A stretch of DNA of 64,000 nucleotides from Phenylobacterium sp. (GCF_013822795.1 NZ_PNLB01000003.1:62001-126000); one strand, 5' to 3'; positions 46,378 to 56,569 are shown, counted from the first letter of the stretch. Program-made: numbers and translations. Notes: generated by a model from the sequence alone, not told the origin.

Positions 46378-47277
46378 GTGTCTCGCCTGTTCAGCGCCTA
46401 TGTGATCGTCGACTGGAGCGCGGCGGCCAAGCCCGCGACGGGCCCCGACTCCGTCTGGATCGGGGTGATGAAGCGCGACCTGCGCTTCAGGCTGTCGTTC
46501 GAGGCGTTCAATCCCGCCACCCGCGCCGAGGCCGAAAAGAAGCTCGCCGAGATTCTCGACGACTTCCAGAAGCGCGGTGAGCGCGTGCTGGTCGGCTTCG
46601 ACTTCCCGCTCGGATTCCCGCGCGGCCTGGCCAAGGCCCTCGCCCTGCCCGGCGACCTCCCGTGGCGGGCGGTCTGGGATCAGCTCGACAAGATGGTCAA
46701 GGACAAGGCCGACAACACCAACAACCGCTTTGGCGTCGGTTCGGAGATCAATCGGCGGCTGACGGGCGGCCCGTTCCCGTTCTGGGGCTGCCCGCCCAAG
46801 GATGCGCTGACCACGCTGCAGCCTAAGCGCACGCGCGCCCATGGCCCGGACGACCTGCCGGAGTTCCGCCACGCCGACCTGGCGGCCAAGGGCGCGGCGT
46901 CGATCTGGAAGCTCTACTACAACGGCTCGGTCGGCGGTCAGGCGATCCTGGGCATCCCGGCGGTGCGCCGCCTCAAGCTCGCCCGCGGCGAGGCCGTGAA
47001 GGTCTGGCCGTTTGAAGGCGGCTTCAAGGCGCTGACCGAGGCCGACCTGGCCGGCGTCGGGGTCGTGGTCGCCGAGGTCTATCCCTCGCTCTACAAGGCC
47101 CAGCCACAGCCCGGCGAGATCAAGGACCAGGCGCAGGTCCGCGTCACCGCCGAGCACTTCGCGCGGCTGGACGAGACCGGCAAGCTGGGGGCGATCTTCG
47201 GCGCGAAGAGCACGGCCGCCGACGTCATCGTCGACGCAGAGACCGAGGAAGGCTGGATCCTGGGCGTCGAAGCCTAG
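46378..47277 (+). CDS. Conserved protein, possible RNase H-like fold
   Basis: The 299-residue cytosolic protein starts at GTG 46378 with a GGAG site 8 bases before it. N-terminal AYVIVDWSAAAKPATGPDSV and VLVGFDFPLGFPRGL look like beta strands carrying Asp residues of an RNase H-like (DUF429-type) fold: D-W-S at the first strand and F-D-F-P-L at the fourth. Further conserved stretches are NRFGVGSEINRRLTGGPFPF and VVVAEVYPSLYKAQPQPG with a Glu. Related proteins are sometimes labelled CbiG without basis. Function unknown; no partner is adjacent. Confidence 0.68.
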   Translation: MSRLFSAYVIVDWSAAAKPATGPDSVWIGVMKRDLRFRLSFEAFNPATRAEAEKKLAEILDDFQKRGERVLVGFDFPLGFPRGLAKALALPGDLPWRAVWDQLDKMVKDKADNTNNRFGVGSEINRRLTGGPFPFWGCPPKDALTTLQPKRTRAHGPDDLPEFRHADLAAKGAASIWKLYYNGSVGGQAILGIPAVRRLKLARGEAVKVWPFEGGFKALTEADLAGVGVVVAEVYPSLYKAQPQPGEIKDQAQVRVTAEHFARLDETGKLGAIFGAKSTAADVIVDAETEEGWILGVEA

Positions 47278-47287
47278 GGCGGACCGA

Positions 47288-47698
47288 TCAGGCCGCGGCC
47301 GAGGTTTCCGGAACCCGGTCGCTGGCCCGGCGGCGGCGCTCGACCACCGGCGGACTGCGCAGCGACTGGATCCACATCGGAACCCAGACGGCGAAGGCGC
47401 CGGCCGCGTCGGCGGCCAGGTCGCTGAAGCTGACCCCGCGATGGGTGAACATCTGCGCCACCTCAATCGAGGCGCCCAGCATGACCGCAGCCAGGGTGAT
47501 TTCCAGGCGCCGATTCTTGGGGAACGCAGCCATCATCAGGGCGGTCAGCCCGTAGAAGGCGATGAAGTGCGCGGCCTTATCGGCCGGCACGAAGTTCTTC
47601 TCCACGCCTTGCAGGCCCGGCGTGATCATGCCGACGCCACAGACCACCGCGGCGGCGATCAGCAGGAAACGGGCAGTGATTTTCGACGAGAGAACCAT
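47288..47698 (-). CDS. VanZ family membrane protein
   Basis: The 136-residue protein has four hydrophobic segments and the VanZ-like core VPADKAAHFIAFYGLTALMM with the conserved His-Phe, and GASIEVAQMFTHRGVSFSDL with EVAQ and DLAAD. The C-terminal tail is basic and Arg-rich. Its role is unknown in non-glycopeptide organisms. Start 47698 is an ATG; a GTG three codons upstream is possible. It is convergent with the gene at 46378. Confidence 0.78.
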   Translation of the reverse strand: MVLSSKITARFLLIAAAVVCGVGMITPGLQGVEKNFVPADKAAHFIAFYGLTALMMAAFPKNRRLEITLAAVMLGASIEVAQMFTHRGVSFSDLAADAAGAFAVWVPMWIQSLRSPPVVERRRRASDRVPETSAAA

Positions 47699-47757
47699 GG
47701 GCGGCACCCTCGCAGATCAGCGTGAATCGACCGTTCACCGCGCGAAAAATAGTTCCG

Positions 47758-49134
47758 CTACAACCCGCGGCGGGCCAACATCCAGAACCGTGCGCTGAGC
47801 AGGCCGGCCGACAGGAACGAGGCTGCGATGACCGCCCAGACGATGCCGTTCAGCCCGATTTTCAGGTGGATCGCCAGGAACCAGGCCAGCGGCATCATCA
47901 CCAGAACATAGCTGGTCAGGTGCGTGAAGGTCGGCAGCCAGACATCCCCGCGCGCCCGCAGCGCCTGGGCGATGACCACCTGCAGGGCGTCGACCAGGAA
48001 GAACAGGCACGACAGGACCAACGCCGCCGACGCCATGGCGATCACCACCTTGTCGGAGGTGTAGGCCTGGCTGATCAGGCTGGCGCTCGGCCAGATGACC
48101 AGCGAGATGACGAGACCGAAGACCGCGGTAATGCCGAACCCGATCAAGCCGGCCCGCGTCACGCCGCGGGCGTCGCGCGCGCCATAGGCGCGGCCGACCA
48201 TCACCGCCGTGCCGGTCGAGAGGCCCAGCGGCACCATGAAGACCAGGGCCGCGACGTTCAGCACCACCGCCCAGGCCGCGACGCTGAGGCCGCCCATCCA
48301 GCCGGCGAAGATGTTCATCGAGGCGAAGGCCGCGACCTCGAAGAAGTTCGAGGCGCCGGCGCCATAGCCGATGCGCCGCTGCTCGACCTCGGCGGGCTTG
48401 TCCCGCTCGGGCTTGTTGAAGACGCCCAGCGCGCGAGCTTCGGGCATGCGCCAGATGTAGGCGAGCATCGCCAGGGCCAGGAAGGTCCGGGCCCCTGTCG
48501 TCGCCCAGGCGCCGCCTACAGCGCCCAGCGCCGGCAGGCCGAAGTTGCCAGGCACCAGGACCAGCAGCAGGGCCAGGTTCACGCCGTTGGCCAGCCACAT
48601 CATCACCGCGCCGGGCTTGGGCTTGCCCAGCCCCTCCAGCCAGAAGCTGGCCGCCACGCTGAAGGCGTATCCGGGCAGCGACAGGGCGAAGATCAGCATC
48701 GCCCTGGCCGCGCCGTCGGCCAGGTCCTTCTCCAGGCCGATGACGTGAAGGAAGGTCGGGCCGGCCGCCAGGGTGACGACCATCGAGACCACACCGATCC
48801 AGAAGCCGTAGGACAGGCCGCGCCGCAGCACTGCGCCGGTCAACTCGCGCCGCCCCTGCCCGATCCGGCGGGCGGTCATCACCTGCACCCCGGTCAGCAG
48901 GCCGACGCACATGGTCACCACCACGCTGGTCGGAGCCCAGGCCAGCGCGTGATAGCCGAGCTGCGTCGCGGAGAACCGGCCAACGACGATGGCGTCGGAC
49001 AGGCCCATGACCATGATGCCCAGGCGCGACAGCACGACCGGCCACGAGAGCTTCCACAGCTCCGCCGTTTCCTTGCGCACAACGTCGATTTCGCGCTCTC
49101 CCGAGGGAAGAGCAGCCTGGGCCGGGTCGGCCAT
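47758..49134 (-). CDS. MATE family multidrug efflux transporter
   Basis: The 458-residue membrane protein has twelve hydrophobic segments in two similar halves. MATE marks are WPVVLSRLGIMVMGLSDAIVVGRFSA in the first half (given in short: SDAIVVG), GLLTGVQVMTARRIGQGRR and in the second half PLGLSTGTAVMVGRAYGARD. It exports cations or drugs using proton or sodium gradient. The ATG at 49134 (MADPAQAALPSGE) is chosen; an earlier in-frame start is possible but gives an unusual tail. The VOC gene lies upstream on the same strand, 123 bases away. Confidence 0.88.
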   Translation of the reverse strand: MADPAQAALPSGEREIDVVRKETAELWKLSWPVVLSRLGIMVMGLSDAIVVGRFSATQLGYHALAWAPTSVVVTMCVGLLTGVQVMTARRIGQGRRELTGAVLRRGLSYGFWIGVVSMVVTLAAGPTFLHVIGLEKDLADGAARAMLIFALSLPGYAFSVAASFWLEGLGKPKPGAVMMWLANGVNLALLLVLVPGNFGLPALGAVGGAWATTGARTFLALAMLAYIWRMPEARALGVFNKPERDKPAEVEQRRIGYGAGASNFFEVAAFASMNIFAGWMGGLSVAAWAVVLNVAALVFMVPLGLSTGTAVMVGRAYGARDARGVTRAGLIGFGITAVFGLVISLVIWPSASLISQAYTSDKVVIAMASAALVLSCLFFLVDALQVVIAQALRARGDVWLPTFTHLTSYVLVMMPLAWFLAIHLKIGLNGIVWAVIAASFLSAGLLSARFWMLARRGL

Positions 49135-49257
49135 GATCTCACCGGTTTTCAAAGAGGCGCGGAAGGTGAGGCTTTGGACCGCGCTCTGCAAGAGGCCGGA
49201 TGCCGCCGGCGCCCATTTTCCAGGCGCCGGTGACTTTACTGGCGCGGGCCTTGCGCC

Positions 49258-49623
49258 TCAGGCTTGGCGGGTGGCCGCCTGCCAGACATTGCCCCATGCG
49301 TCGCGGAATGTCGCCCGGCGGTCGCCATAGGCTGTTTCAAGCGGCGCCTCGAGCGTCTCGGCTCCCGCCGCCATCGCACGCTGGTAGATCAGGTCAGCGT
49401 CCTCGACGTAGACATAAAGGAACGCGGACGTCGGCTCCCGCCGTCCCCCGCCCTCGCTGATCAGCACGACGCCCTCACCGATCCAGACCTCAGCCGGGGC
49501 GTCGCCGCGCACCACGCTGCGCGCCCCGAAGACCGCCTCCAGGAACGCCGCCAACCCGGCGACATCCTCGGTGAATATCCTCGGGACCAGCGTTGGCCAG
49601 CCCTCGGGTCGGAACCGCGTCAT
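49258..49623 (-). CDS. VOC family (glyoxalase-like) protein
   Basis: The 121-residue protein is a single vicinal-oxygen-chelate fold. The start is LVPRIFTEDVAGLAAFLEAVFG, then EVWIGEGVVLISEGGGR and, in the second half, FLYVYVEDADLIYQRAMAAG with ATFRDAWGNVWQAAT at the end. The substrate (antibiotic, aromatic or methylglyoxal) is not shown. It lies upstream of the MATE gene and downstream of the class II DAHP synthase gene on the same strand. Confidence 0.82.
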   Translation of the reverse strand: MTRFRPEGWPTLVPRIFTEDVAGLAAFLEAVFGARSVVRGDAPAEVWIGEGVVLISEGGGRREPTSAFLYVYVEDADLIYQRAMAAGAETLEAPLETAYGDRRATFRDAWGNVWQAATRQA

Positions 49624-49647
49624 GCCGACGCCCTTCCCTGCTCTTGC

Positions 49648-51027
49648 CTAGATCGCCGCGCGCAGCGCCGCTTCGAGGCGTTCTTCCTTGAGCTTCTCGG
49701 CCACCAGGAAGGCCAGTTCCAGCGCCTGCTCGCCGTTCAGGCGCGGGTCGCAGTGCGTGTGATAGCGATCGGCCAGATCGGTCTCTGAGAGCGCCCGCGC
49801 GCCGCCGAGGCACTCGGTGACGTTCTGACCGGTCATTTCCAGGTGCACGCCGCCGGGATGGACGCCCTCGGATTCGGCGATCTGCACGAAGCTCTTCACT
49901 TCCGACAGGATGCGGTCAAAGGGCCGCGTCTTGTAGCCGTTGGCGGCGGTCAGGGTGTTGCCGTGCATCGGGTCGATCGCCCAGACCACCGAGCGGCCGG
50001 ACTTCTTGGTCGCCTGCAGCAGGCGCGGCAAACGCTCGGCGATCTTGTCGTGGCCGAAGCGGCCGTAAAGCGTCAGGCGACCCGGCTCGTTCTTCGGGTT
50101 CAGCACGTCGATCAGCCGCAGCAGGTCGTCCGGCTCCATGGTCGGGCCGCACTTCACGCCGATCGGGTTCTTGATGCCACGGAAATACTCGATGTGCGCG
50201 CCGTCGAGCTGACGGGTGCGCTCGCCGATCCAGACCAGGTGGGCCGAGGTGTCGTACCACTCGCCCGAAGTGGAATCGACGCGGGTCATCGCTTCCTCGA
50301 AGCCCAGCAGCAGGGCCTCGTGGCTGGTGAAGAACTCGACGCGGTGCAAGTCCGGTTGGCTTTCCGGCGTCACGCCGATGGCGGCCATGAAGGTCAGCGC
50401 CTCGCTGATCTTCTCCGACAGCTCGCGGTACTTGGCGCCCTGCGGGCTGTCGGCGACGAAGCCGAGCGTCCAGCGGTGGATGTTGTAGAGGTCGGCGTAG
50501 CCGCCGCCCGCGAAGGCGCGCAGCAGGTTCAGCGTCGCGGCCGACTGGCCGTAGGCCTGCAGCAGGCGCTGGGGATCGGGTCGGCGGGAAGCCTCGTCGA
50601 ACTCCATGCCGTTGATGATGTCGCCGCGATAGGACGGCAGCTCGACGCCGTCCACGGTCTCGACGGGCGACGAGCGCGGCTTGGCGAACTGCCCGGCCAT
50701 GCGGCCCACCTTCACCACCGGCTTGCCGCCGGCGAAGGTCAGCACCACCGCCATCTGCAGGATCAGACGGAAGGTGTCACGGATGTTATCGGCGTGGAAT
50801 TCCTTGAAGCTCTCGGCGCAGTCGCCGCCCTGCAGCAGGAAGGCGCGCCCTTCGGCGACGTCGCCCAGCAGGCTCTTGAGGCGGCGGGCCTCGCCGGCGA
50901 ACACCAGCGGCGGCATCCCGCGCAGCGCCTGTTCCACCTTCGCCACTTCGGCCAGATCCGGATAGTCGGTCGGCACGTGTTTGGCGGGCTTGTTCCTCCA
51001 GGAGGCAGGCGTCCAATGTTCGGTCAT
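49648..51027 (-). CDS. Class II 3-deoxy-7-phosphoheptulonate synthase
   Basis: This enzyme makes DAHP from erythrose 4-phosphate and phosphoenolpyruvate, the first step of aromatic amino acid synthesis. The 459-residue protein is the plant-like class II type: [20 protein letters not shown] at the start, then [49 protein letters not shown], and [18 protein letters not shown] with the metal-binding Cys. The start ATG at 51027 has an AACTGAG-like region only, but the family start agrees. Confidence 0.94.
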   Translation of the reverse strand: MTEHWTPASWRNKPAKHVPTDYPDLAEVAKVEQALRGMPPLVFAGEARRLKSLLGDVAEGRAFLLQGGDCAESFKEFHADNIRDTFRLILQMAVVLTFAGGKPVVKVGRMAGQFAKPRSSPVETVDGVELPSYRGDIINGMEFDEASRRPDPQRLLQAYGQSAATLNLLRAFAGGGYADLYNIHRWTLGFVADSPQGAKYRELSEKISEALTFMAAIGVTPESQPDLHRVEFFTSHEALLLGFEEAMTRVDSTSGEWYDTSAHLVWIGERTRQLDGAHIEYFRGIKNPIGVKCGPTMEPDDLLRLIDVLNPKNEPGRLTLYGRFGHDKIAERLPRLLQATKKSGRSVVWAIDPMHGNTLTAANGYKTRPFDRILSEVKSFVQIAESEGVHPGGVHLEMTGQNVTECLGGARALSETDLADRYHTHCDPRLNGEQALELAFLVAEKLKEERLEAALRAAI

Positions 51028-51122
51028 GGCTCAACTCCGCGCCCGCACGACGAACGGGCCGAGGGCTTCTAAACCCAGAATGATTACGCAGTCGATGACG
51101 TAGGAAGGCCTCGGGGACCTTG

Positions 51123-52325
51123 CTAGGCGTTTTCCGCCCTGCCCTGTCGCTGCACGGCCATACACCCGGCCGCCGCCAGGCCGCCGACCGCCAGCCACCA
51201 TTCCTGCCAGACGCCGAACGACACCGCCGAGAAGGTCAGGTAGGCGACCGCCGTGGCGACCGCCACGCCACGCCCCACGTCGCGCCGCGGCTGGCTCTGG
51301 CTGGCGATGGCCACGAACCAGAACACCGCCGCCGCCGTCGCGCCGATCAGGCCAAGCTCGAGCCAGATCTGCAGCGGGCCGTTGTGCGGGTGAAGCGTGA
51401 TGCCGGGGCCGAACATGCGGCTGGCGTCGATGCCCCAGCCGCGCAGCGGATGATCGCCGATCCAGTCGGCCGCGTGGCGCCAATAGCTCATGCGCATCGA
51501 CCAGGAAAGCGGCACCTCGCGCTCCAGCGTCTGGAACCAGCCGAGCTGGCGGGTGGCCCAGACGACGGCCGGCGCAGCAAGGAACAGCGCCGCAGCGAGA
51601 CCGCCGATGACGCGAGGCGTCCAGACCGGCCAGCGCCAGACCGCCCAGGCGGCCAGGGCGCTGAAGGTCAGGGCGATGATCGGGGCGTCGGCGTCCAGCC
51701 CGAAGCTCGCCCCCAGAATTCCCGCAGCCATCAGCAGGCCAGGCAAAACCCCGGCGCCAGTCCGCCATCCGGCCAGGGCCGCGGCGGGGGTCAACACGGC
51801 CAGCACGAAGCCGCCCTGGGCCACGTTCTTGACTGCCAGGTCCGGCCGGATCGGATCGTTCATCGCCTGGCGCAGCGCCTGGTAGACGCCGGCGCCGGTC
51901 AGGGCCTCGATCGCCAGCAACGCGCCCAGCAGCGCCATGCCCCAGGCGAAGATGCGCAGGGCCAGGGCTCGACTGGCCGAGGTCATGGATCCCGCCGCCC
52001 GGAACAGCGCCCAGTAGAGCACGCCCTGCAGGATCAGCTTCATCGCCGTGGCCTGCCCAGCCTTGGTCGGATGGAACGGGCTCCAGACCATCGAAACGAG
52101 CGCCCAGGTCGCCAGCACCAGGATCGCCAGGGCGGCCGGACGGTCTCGCTCTTCAATGCGCAGCGCGCCGAGACAGAGAAAGCCGCTCAGGCCTACGATC
52201 GGAGCGAAGGCCAGCGGCCCCACCCAGCCGGCGACCGGCGCCAGCACGAAGGCGAAGGCCAGCATCCAGCCGAACCAGGAGGCCTCCCGGACCGGCGCGC
52301 CCGCCCCCACCTCCGCCGCCGTCAC
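51123..52325 (-). CDS. O-antigen ligase/polymerase-like membrane protein
   Basis: The 400-residue integral membrane protein has about ten TM segments. Wzy_C-like marks are PLSWSMRMSYWRHAADWIGD and PLRGWGIDASRMFGPGITLH, followed by HPHNGPLQIWLELGLIG, the periplasmic loop with His and Arg common to O-antigen ligases. It probably works on a surface polysaccharide, whose genes are not here. The GTG at 52325 overlaps the gor stop (GTGA), so it is coupled to gor; that pairing is odd functionally. Confidence 0.82.
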   Translation of the reverse strand: MTAAEVGAGAPVREASWFGWMLAFAFVLAPVAGWVGPLAFAPIVGLSGFLCLGALRIEERDRPAALAILVLATWALVSMVWSPFHPTKAGQATAMKLILQGVLYWALFRAAGSMTSASRALALRIFAWGMALLGALLAIEALTGAGVYQALRQAMNDPIRPDLAVKNVAQGGFVLAVLTPAAALAGWRTGAGVLPGLLMAAGILGASFGLDADAPIIALTFSALAAWAVWRWPVWTPRVIGGLAAALFLAAPAVVWATRQLGWFQTLEREVPLSWSMRMSYWRHAADWIGDHPLRGWGIDASRMFGPGITLHPHNGPLQIWLELGLIGATAAAVFWFVAIASQSQPRRDVGRGVAVATAVAYLTFSAVSFGVWQEWWLAVGGLAAAGCMAVQRQGRAENA

Positions 52326-53698
52326 GCCGCCGCGCCCTGGGGCACGTACTTGTCGCGCATGGTCACCAGCTCTTCGGCCAGTGTCGGGTGCACCGCGCAG
52401 GTCGAATCCCACTGCGGCTTGGTCACCCCCATCTTCAGGGCGATGGCGGCCATCTGGATGATCTCCGGCGAATCCGGCCCGACGACATGGCAGCCGAGGA
52501 TCTTGTCGGTGCCCGCCTCGACCACCAGCTTGATCATGCAACGCTCGTCGCCCCCGTAGAAGGTCGTCTTCATCGGCCTGAAGCGGGACAGGTAAATGTC
52601 GACCTTGCCATGAAGATGGCGGGCGTCGGCTTCCGACAGCCCCACCGAGCCGACCGGCGGCTGCGAGAAGACGGCCGAGGCGACCATGTCGTGATCGAAG
52701 CTGGTCGGGTTGTTGTAGAACTCGGTCTGGGCGAAAGCCGCGCCTTCGCGGATCGCCACCGGTGTCAGGTTGATCCGGTCGGTGACGTCGCCGACCGCCC
52801 AGATGTTGTCGACGTTGGTCTTCGAGAATTTGTCGACGGCGATGGCGCCCGCCTCGTTGAGCGTCACACCCGCGGTCTCCAGGCCCAGGCCCTCGACGTA
52901 CGGCTTGCGGCCGGTGGCGAACATCACGACGTCGGTCTCGATGTCGCCGCAGCCGTCCATGTGGCTGACGAGGCCGGTGGCGGTCTTCTCGATGCTCTGG
53001 TGCTGGCAGCCGAGCATGATCTTCACGCCGCGCTTCTTCATCTCCTCGGTGACGTGCGAGCGGATGTCGTCGTCGAAGCCGCGCAGGATGTTGGGGCCGC
53101 GATAGACCAGCGTCGTGTCGACGCCCAGTCCGGCGAAGATGCCGGCGAACTCGACAGCGATATAGCCGCCGCCTGCGACCATGATCCGCTTGGGCAGCTC
53201 GGGCAGATGGAAGGCTTCTTCCGAGGTGATGATGTGCTCAGCGCCGGCGAACTCGGTCGGCGTCCAGGGCCGCCCGCCGGTGGCGATCAGGATCTTGTCG
53301 GCGGTGACCTCGCCCTTGCCGACCAGCTCGACCGTGTGAGCGTCCTTCAGCCGCGCCTTGGCGTGAACGATCTCGACGCCGGCGTTGCTGAGGTTGGTCA
53401 CGTAGATCCCCGACAGGCGGGCGATCTCGCGGTCCTTGGCCTCCAGGAAGCGCTTCCAGTCGAACTGCGCCTCGCCGACGCTCCAGCCGTAGCCCTCGGC
53501 GACCTGCGCCTGGTTGGCGAACTCCGAGGCGTAGACCATGAACTTCTTGGGCACGCAGCCGCGGATCACGCAGGTGCCGCCCACGCGGTGCTCCTCGGCC
53601 ATGCCGACCTTGGCGCCCGACAGCGCCGCCAGCCGTCCGGCCCGCACGCCGCCTGAACCGGCCCCGATCACGAAGAGGTCGTAGTCGTACTTCGCCAC
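52322..53698 (-). CDS. gor: Glutathione-disulfide reductase
   Basis: This flavoenzyme reduces oxidised glutathione with NADPH. The 458-residue protein has the FAD motif VIGAGSGGVRAGRLAA, the redox-active disulfide GGTCVIRGCVPKK (CxxxxC), a NADPH-binding MVAGGGYIAVEFAGIFAGLG and a C-terminal dimerisation domain with the His-Glu (AVHPTLAEELV). It lies 10 bases downstream of rpiA and is followed by the O-antigen ligase-like gene in a coupled arrangement. Confidence 0.95.
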   Translation of the reverse strand: MAKYDYDLFVIGAGSGGVRAGRLAALSGAKVGMAEEHRVGGTCVIRGCVPKKFMVYASEFANQAQVAEGYGWSVGEAQFDWKRFLEAKDREIARLSGIYVTNLSNAGVEIVHAKARLKDAHTVELVGKGEVTADKILIATGGRPWTPTEFAGAEHIITSEEAFHLPELPKRIMVAGGGYIAVEFAGIFAGLGVDTTLVYRGPNILRGFDDDIRSHVTEEMKKRGVKIMLGCQHQSIEKTATGLVSHMDGCGDIETDVVMFATGRKPYVEGLGLETAGVTLNEAGAIAVDKFSKTNVDNIWAVGDVTDRINLTPVAIREGAAFAQTEFYNNPTSFDHDMVASAVFSQPPVGSVGLSEADARHLHGKVDIYLSRFRPMKTTFYGGDERCMIKLVVEAGTDKILGCHVVGPDSPEIIQMAAIALKMGVTKPQWDSTCAVHPTLAEELVTMRDKYVPQGAAA

Positions 53699-53708
53699 AG
53701 ATGACTCC

Positions 53709-54395
53709 TTACGGCTCGAGGGTGACGACGCCGTCCGGCGTGCCCACCAGGGCCATGTCCGCGAGGTCCAGGAAGAGGCCGTGATCGACCACGCCGGTCA
53801 CGCTCTTCAGCGCATCGGCGAGCTGGGCGGGGTCCTCGATACGCCCGCAAGCTGCGTCATAGATGAGGTTGCCGCCGTCGGTTTTCACCGGGGCGCCGTC
53901 CTTGAGGCGCAGACGCGGCGCGATCCCGAGGTCGCACTCGGCCAGCGCATCGCAGATCCGCAGCATCGTGGTCTCATGTCCGAAGGCCACGACCTCGATC
54001 GGCAACGGGAATTTTCCCAGCTTGGCGACCCGCTTTTCGGCGTCGGCGATGACCACGCAGCGCTTGGAAGCTTCCCAGACCAGCTTCTCGCGCAGCAGGG
54101 CCGCGCCGCCGCCCTTGATCAGCGACAGGGCCGGGCCGATCTCGTCGGCGCCGTCGACGGTCAGGTCGATGGACCTCACCTGGCCGAGTTCGCCGAGGCG
54201 GATACCAAGGCTCTGCGCCAGTTCAGCGGTCGCCAGCGAGGTCGGCACACCGACGATGTCCAATCCGCGAGCCGCCAGAGCCTTTACGAACCAGGCGGCG
54301 GTCGAACCTGTGCCCAGGCCCACGGTCATGCCGTTCTCGACAAGGGCGGCGGCGGCTTCGCCGGCGGCCCGCTTCTGATCGTCTGCAGTGCTCAT
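53709..54395 (-). CDS. rpiA: Ribose-5-phosphate isomerase A
   Basis: RpiA interconverts ribose 5-phosphate and ribulose 5-phosphate in the pentose phosphate pathway. The 228-residue protein has the GLGTGSTAAWFVKAL phosphate-binding loop, SIDLTVDGADEIGPALSLIK with the catalytic Asp pair, and KGGGAALLREKLVWEAS with the catalytic Lys. The ATG at 54395 begins MSTADDQKRAAGEAAAALVE; a longer in-frame extension from 54539 is not family-like. gor follows. Confidence 0.95.
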   Translation of the reverse strand: MSTADDQKRAAGEAAAALVENGMTVGLGTGSTAAWFVKALAARGLDIVGVPTSLATAELAQSLGIRLGELGQVRSIDLTVDGADEIGPALSLIKGGGAALLREKLVWEASKRCVVIADAEKRVAKLGKFPLPIEVVAFGHETTMLRICDALAECDLGIAPRLRLKDGAPVKTDGGNLIYDAACGRIEDPAQLADALKSVTGVVDHGLFLDLADMALVGTPDGVVTLEP

Positions 54396-54432
54396 GGCGG
54401 TGACATAGGCCAAGCGCAGGCTGGCCGCGACG

Positions 54433-55782
54433 TTATTTCTTCGCCTTCTTGGCCAACTTGGCGGCGCGGAAGCGCGCGGCCCAGCCGGGCTTCTCGACCT
54501 GGGCGCTGCGCTCCAGCGCCAGGGCGTCCGGGGCGACATCGCGGGTGATCACCGAGCCCGAGCCGGTATAGGCCCCCGCCCCGATCGTCACCGGGGCGAC
54601 GAGGGCCGAGTTGGAGCCCACGAACGCCCCCTCGCCCACATGGGTCTCGTATTTGTCGAAACCGTCGTAGTTGCAGAAGATCGTGCCCGCCCCGAGGTTG
54701 GCCTTGGCCCCGACCGTGCCGTCGCCGAGGTAGGACAAGTGGTTGGCCTTGGCGCCGGCGCCCACCTTGACCTTCTTGACCTCGACGAAGTTGCCGATGT
54801 GCGCCTCTTCGCCGATCTCGGCGCCGGGCCGCAGGCGCGCATAGGGGCCGATCAGCGCGCCGGCCTTCACCACCGCGCCCTCCAGGTGGCTGAAGGCGCG
54901 GATCACCGCGCCGGTCTCGACGCTGACGCCCGGTGCGAAGACCACGAACTGTTCGATCGCCGCGCCCGCCGCAATCTGGGTGTCCCAGCTGAAATGGACG
55001 GTGTCGGGAGCCAGCATCTGCACGCCCTCGGCCAGAAAATGCGCACGGCGGCGTTGCTGGAAGATCGCCTCGGCTTGCGAGAGTTGCATGGCGGTGTCCG
55101 CGCCCATGACCGCGCTCTCCGGCGCGAGCGAGGCCCGCACCAGCGCGCCGTCCGCCACCGCGATCTTCACCGAGTCGGTCAGATAGTATTCGCCCTTGGC
55201 GTTGTCGTTGGTCACCTTCGACAGCCAGTCGAACATCCGGCGGCGGTCGGCGGCCATCATCCCGGCGTTGCAGACCCTGACCGCCAGCTCCTCGGGCGTC
55301 GCCTCCTTGGCTTCGACAATGCGCAGGACATGGCCGTCGGCGCCGCGCAAGACGCGCCCATAGAGCAGCGGATCGGCAGGCTCGAAGGCCAGCATCGCCA
55401 TGTCGGTCCCACGCGCCCGCAGGTCGAACAGCGGCTCGAGGTCGCCAGGCTCCAGCAAGGGGCAATCGCCGTTCAGCACCAGAACGTCGCCGTCGAAGTC
55501 GGCCAGCGCCTCGCGGGCGGCCAGGACGGCATGGGCGGTGCCCAACGGCGGGTCCTGCACGGCCACGGCGTCCGTCCCCAGTCGCGCCTCGACCAGGGCG
55601 CGCACGGCCGGGCTGTGATTGCCGACCACCACCACGATCCGCTCGCAGCCGGCGGCCTGGACGGTGTCGATCACGCGATCGAGGATGGCCCGTCCGCCGA
55701 CCTTGTGCAGGACCTTCGGCGTCGGCGATTTCATGCGCGTACCCTGGCCGGCGGCCATAATCACAGCGGCGCGTCTGGTCAT
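54433..55782 (-). CDS. glmU: Bifunctional GlmU: GlcN-1-P acetyltransferase / UDP-GlcNAc pyrophosphorylase
   Basis: GlmU makes UDP-N-acetylglucosamine for peptidoglycan and lipid A. The 449-residue protein has the pyrophosphorylase N-terminal half ([50 protein letters not shown]) and the left-handed beta-helix C-terminal half with hexapeptide repeats ([20 protein letters not shown], then [20 protein letters not shown]) holding the acetyl-CoA site. It is divergent from gph. Confidence 0.96.
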   Translation of the reverse strand: MTRRAAVIMAAGQGTRMKSPTPKVLHKVGGRAILDRVIDTVQAAGCERIVVVVGNHSPAVRALVEARLGTDAVAVQDPPLGTAHAVLAAREALADFDGDVLVLNGDCPLLEPGDLEPLFDLRARGTDMAMLAFEPADPLLYGRVLRGADGHVLRIVEAKEATPEELAVRVCNAGMMAADRRRMFDWLSKVTNDNAKGEYYLTDSVKIAVADGALVRASLAPESAVMGADTAMQLSQAEAIFQQRRRAHFLAEGVQMLAPDTVHFSWDTQIAAGAAIEQFVVFAPGVSVETGAVIRAFSHLEGAVVKAGALIGPYARLRPGAEIGEEAHIGNFVEVKKVKVGAGAKANHLSYLGDGTVGAKANLGAGTIFCNYDGFDKYETHVGEGAFVGSNSALVAPVTIGAGAYTGSGSVITRDVAPDALALERSAQVEKPGWAARFRAAKLAKKAKK

Positions 55783-55864
55783 GGATCGGTCCTCACGAGT
55801 CGGGCGGATGTTGCAATCATGCGGCGTTTAGCCGAAACGGCGAGCGGTTTCGACGGAGGGTTTC

Positions 55865-56569
55865 TTGACCGATCTCAGCGCGCTGGACGGCGCGACCATC
55901 GCCTTCGACCTCGACGGAACCCTGGTGGATTCCGCGCCCGACCTGATCGGGACGCTCAATGTCATCCTGCAGCAGGAGGGCGTCGCGCCGCTGCCGCTGG
56001 AGGAGGCGCGCCCCTTCATCGGCCATGGCGCCCGCCGACTGATCGAGCGCGGGTTCGCCGCCCAAGGCCGGCCGCTGTCGGCCGAACACATGCCCGCGCT
56101 CTTCGAACGCTTCCTGGCGCACTACAACGAGCATAGCGCCGACCTGACCCGCCCCTATCCCGGCGTGGTCGAATGCCTGGCAGAGATGAAGGCGGCCGGC
56201 GCCAGGCTGGCGGTGTGCACCAACAAGCTGACCGGGCTGTCGACGCCGATTCTCGAGAAGCTCGATCTCGCCCGATTCTTCGACGCCGTTGTGGGAGCCG
56301 ATTCGGCCCCCGCCCCGAAGCCCGACCCCCGCCATCTGATTTTCGCCGTCGAGGCCGCAGGCGGGCGGATCGAACGCGCGGTGATGGTCGGCGACGCCTC
56401 CACCGACGCCGGCGCCGCCCGTGCGGCCAAGGCTCCGCTGATCCTGGTCAGCTTCGGCTACACCGAGATTCCAGCGGCCGAACTGGCCCCCGACATCCTG
56501 GTCGATCACTTCGATCAGATGGCAAATGCGTGCGTTCGGCTTCTGACCGCTTGCCCGGCGCAAAGCTAG
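55865..56569 (+). CDS. gph: Phosphoglycolate phosphatase (HAD superfamily)
   Basis: The 234-residue HAD phosphatase salvages phosphoglycolate from DNA repair and oxidation. The nucleophile motif FDLDGTLVDSAPDLIGTL is at 14-31, motif II CTNKLTG lies mid-protein, and motif III/IV VMVGDASTDAGAAR near the end. It starts with TTG at 55865, which fits the family start (TDLSALDGATIAFDLDG). The tRNA-Val gene follows 27 bases later. Confidence 0.9.
   Translation: MTDLSALDGATIAFDLDGTLVDSAPDLIGTLNVILQQEGVAPLPLEEARPFIGHGARRLIERGFAAQGRPLSAEHMPALFERFLAHYNEHSADLTRPYPGVVECLAEMKAAGARLAVCTNKLTGLSTPILEKLDLARFFDAVVGADSAPAPKPDPRHLIFAVEAAGGRIERAVMVGDASTDAGAARAAKAPLILVSFGYTEIPAAELAPDILVDHFDQMANACVRLLTACPAQS

Noticed and set aside
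49206-49230. Perfect 8-base stem between the VOC and MATE genes
   Set aside because: CCGGCGCC/GGCGCCGG lacks a T-run on the minus strand and is common in GC-rich gaps; too weak to call a terminator.
47722-49233. 503-codon ORF opposite the MATE gene
   Set aside because: Composition dominated by Gln, His, Arg and Gly, and no domain; the MATE protein is clear on the other strand.
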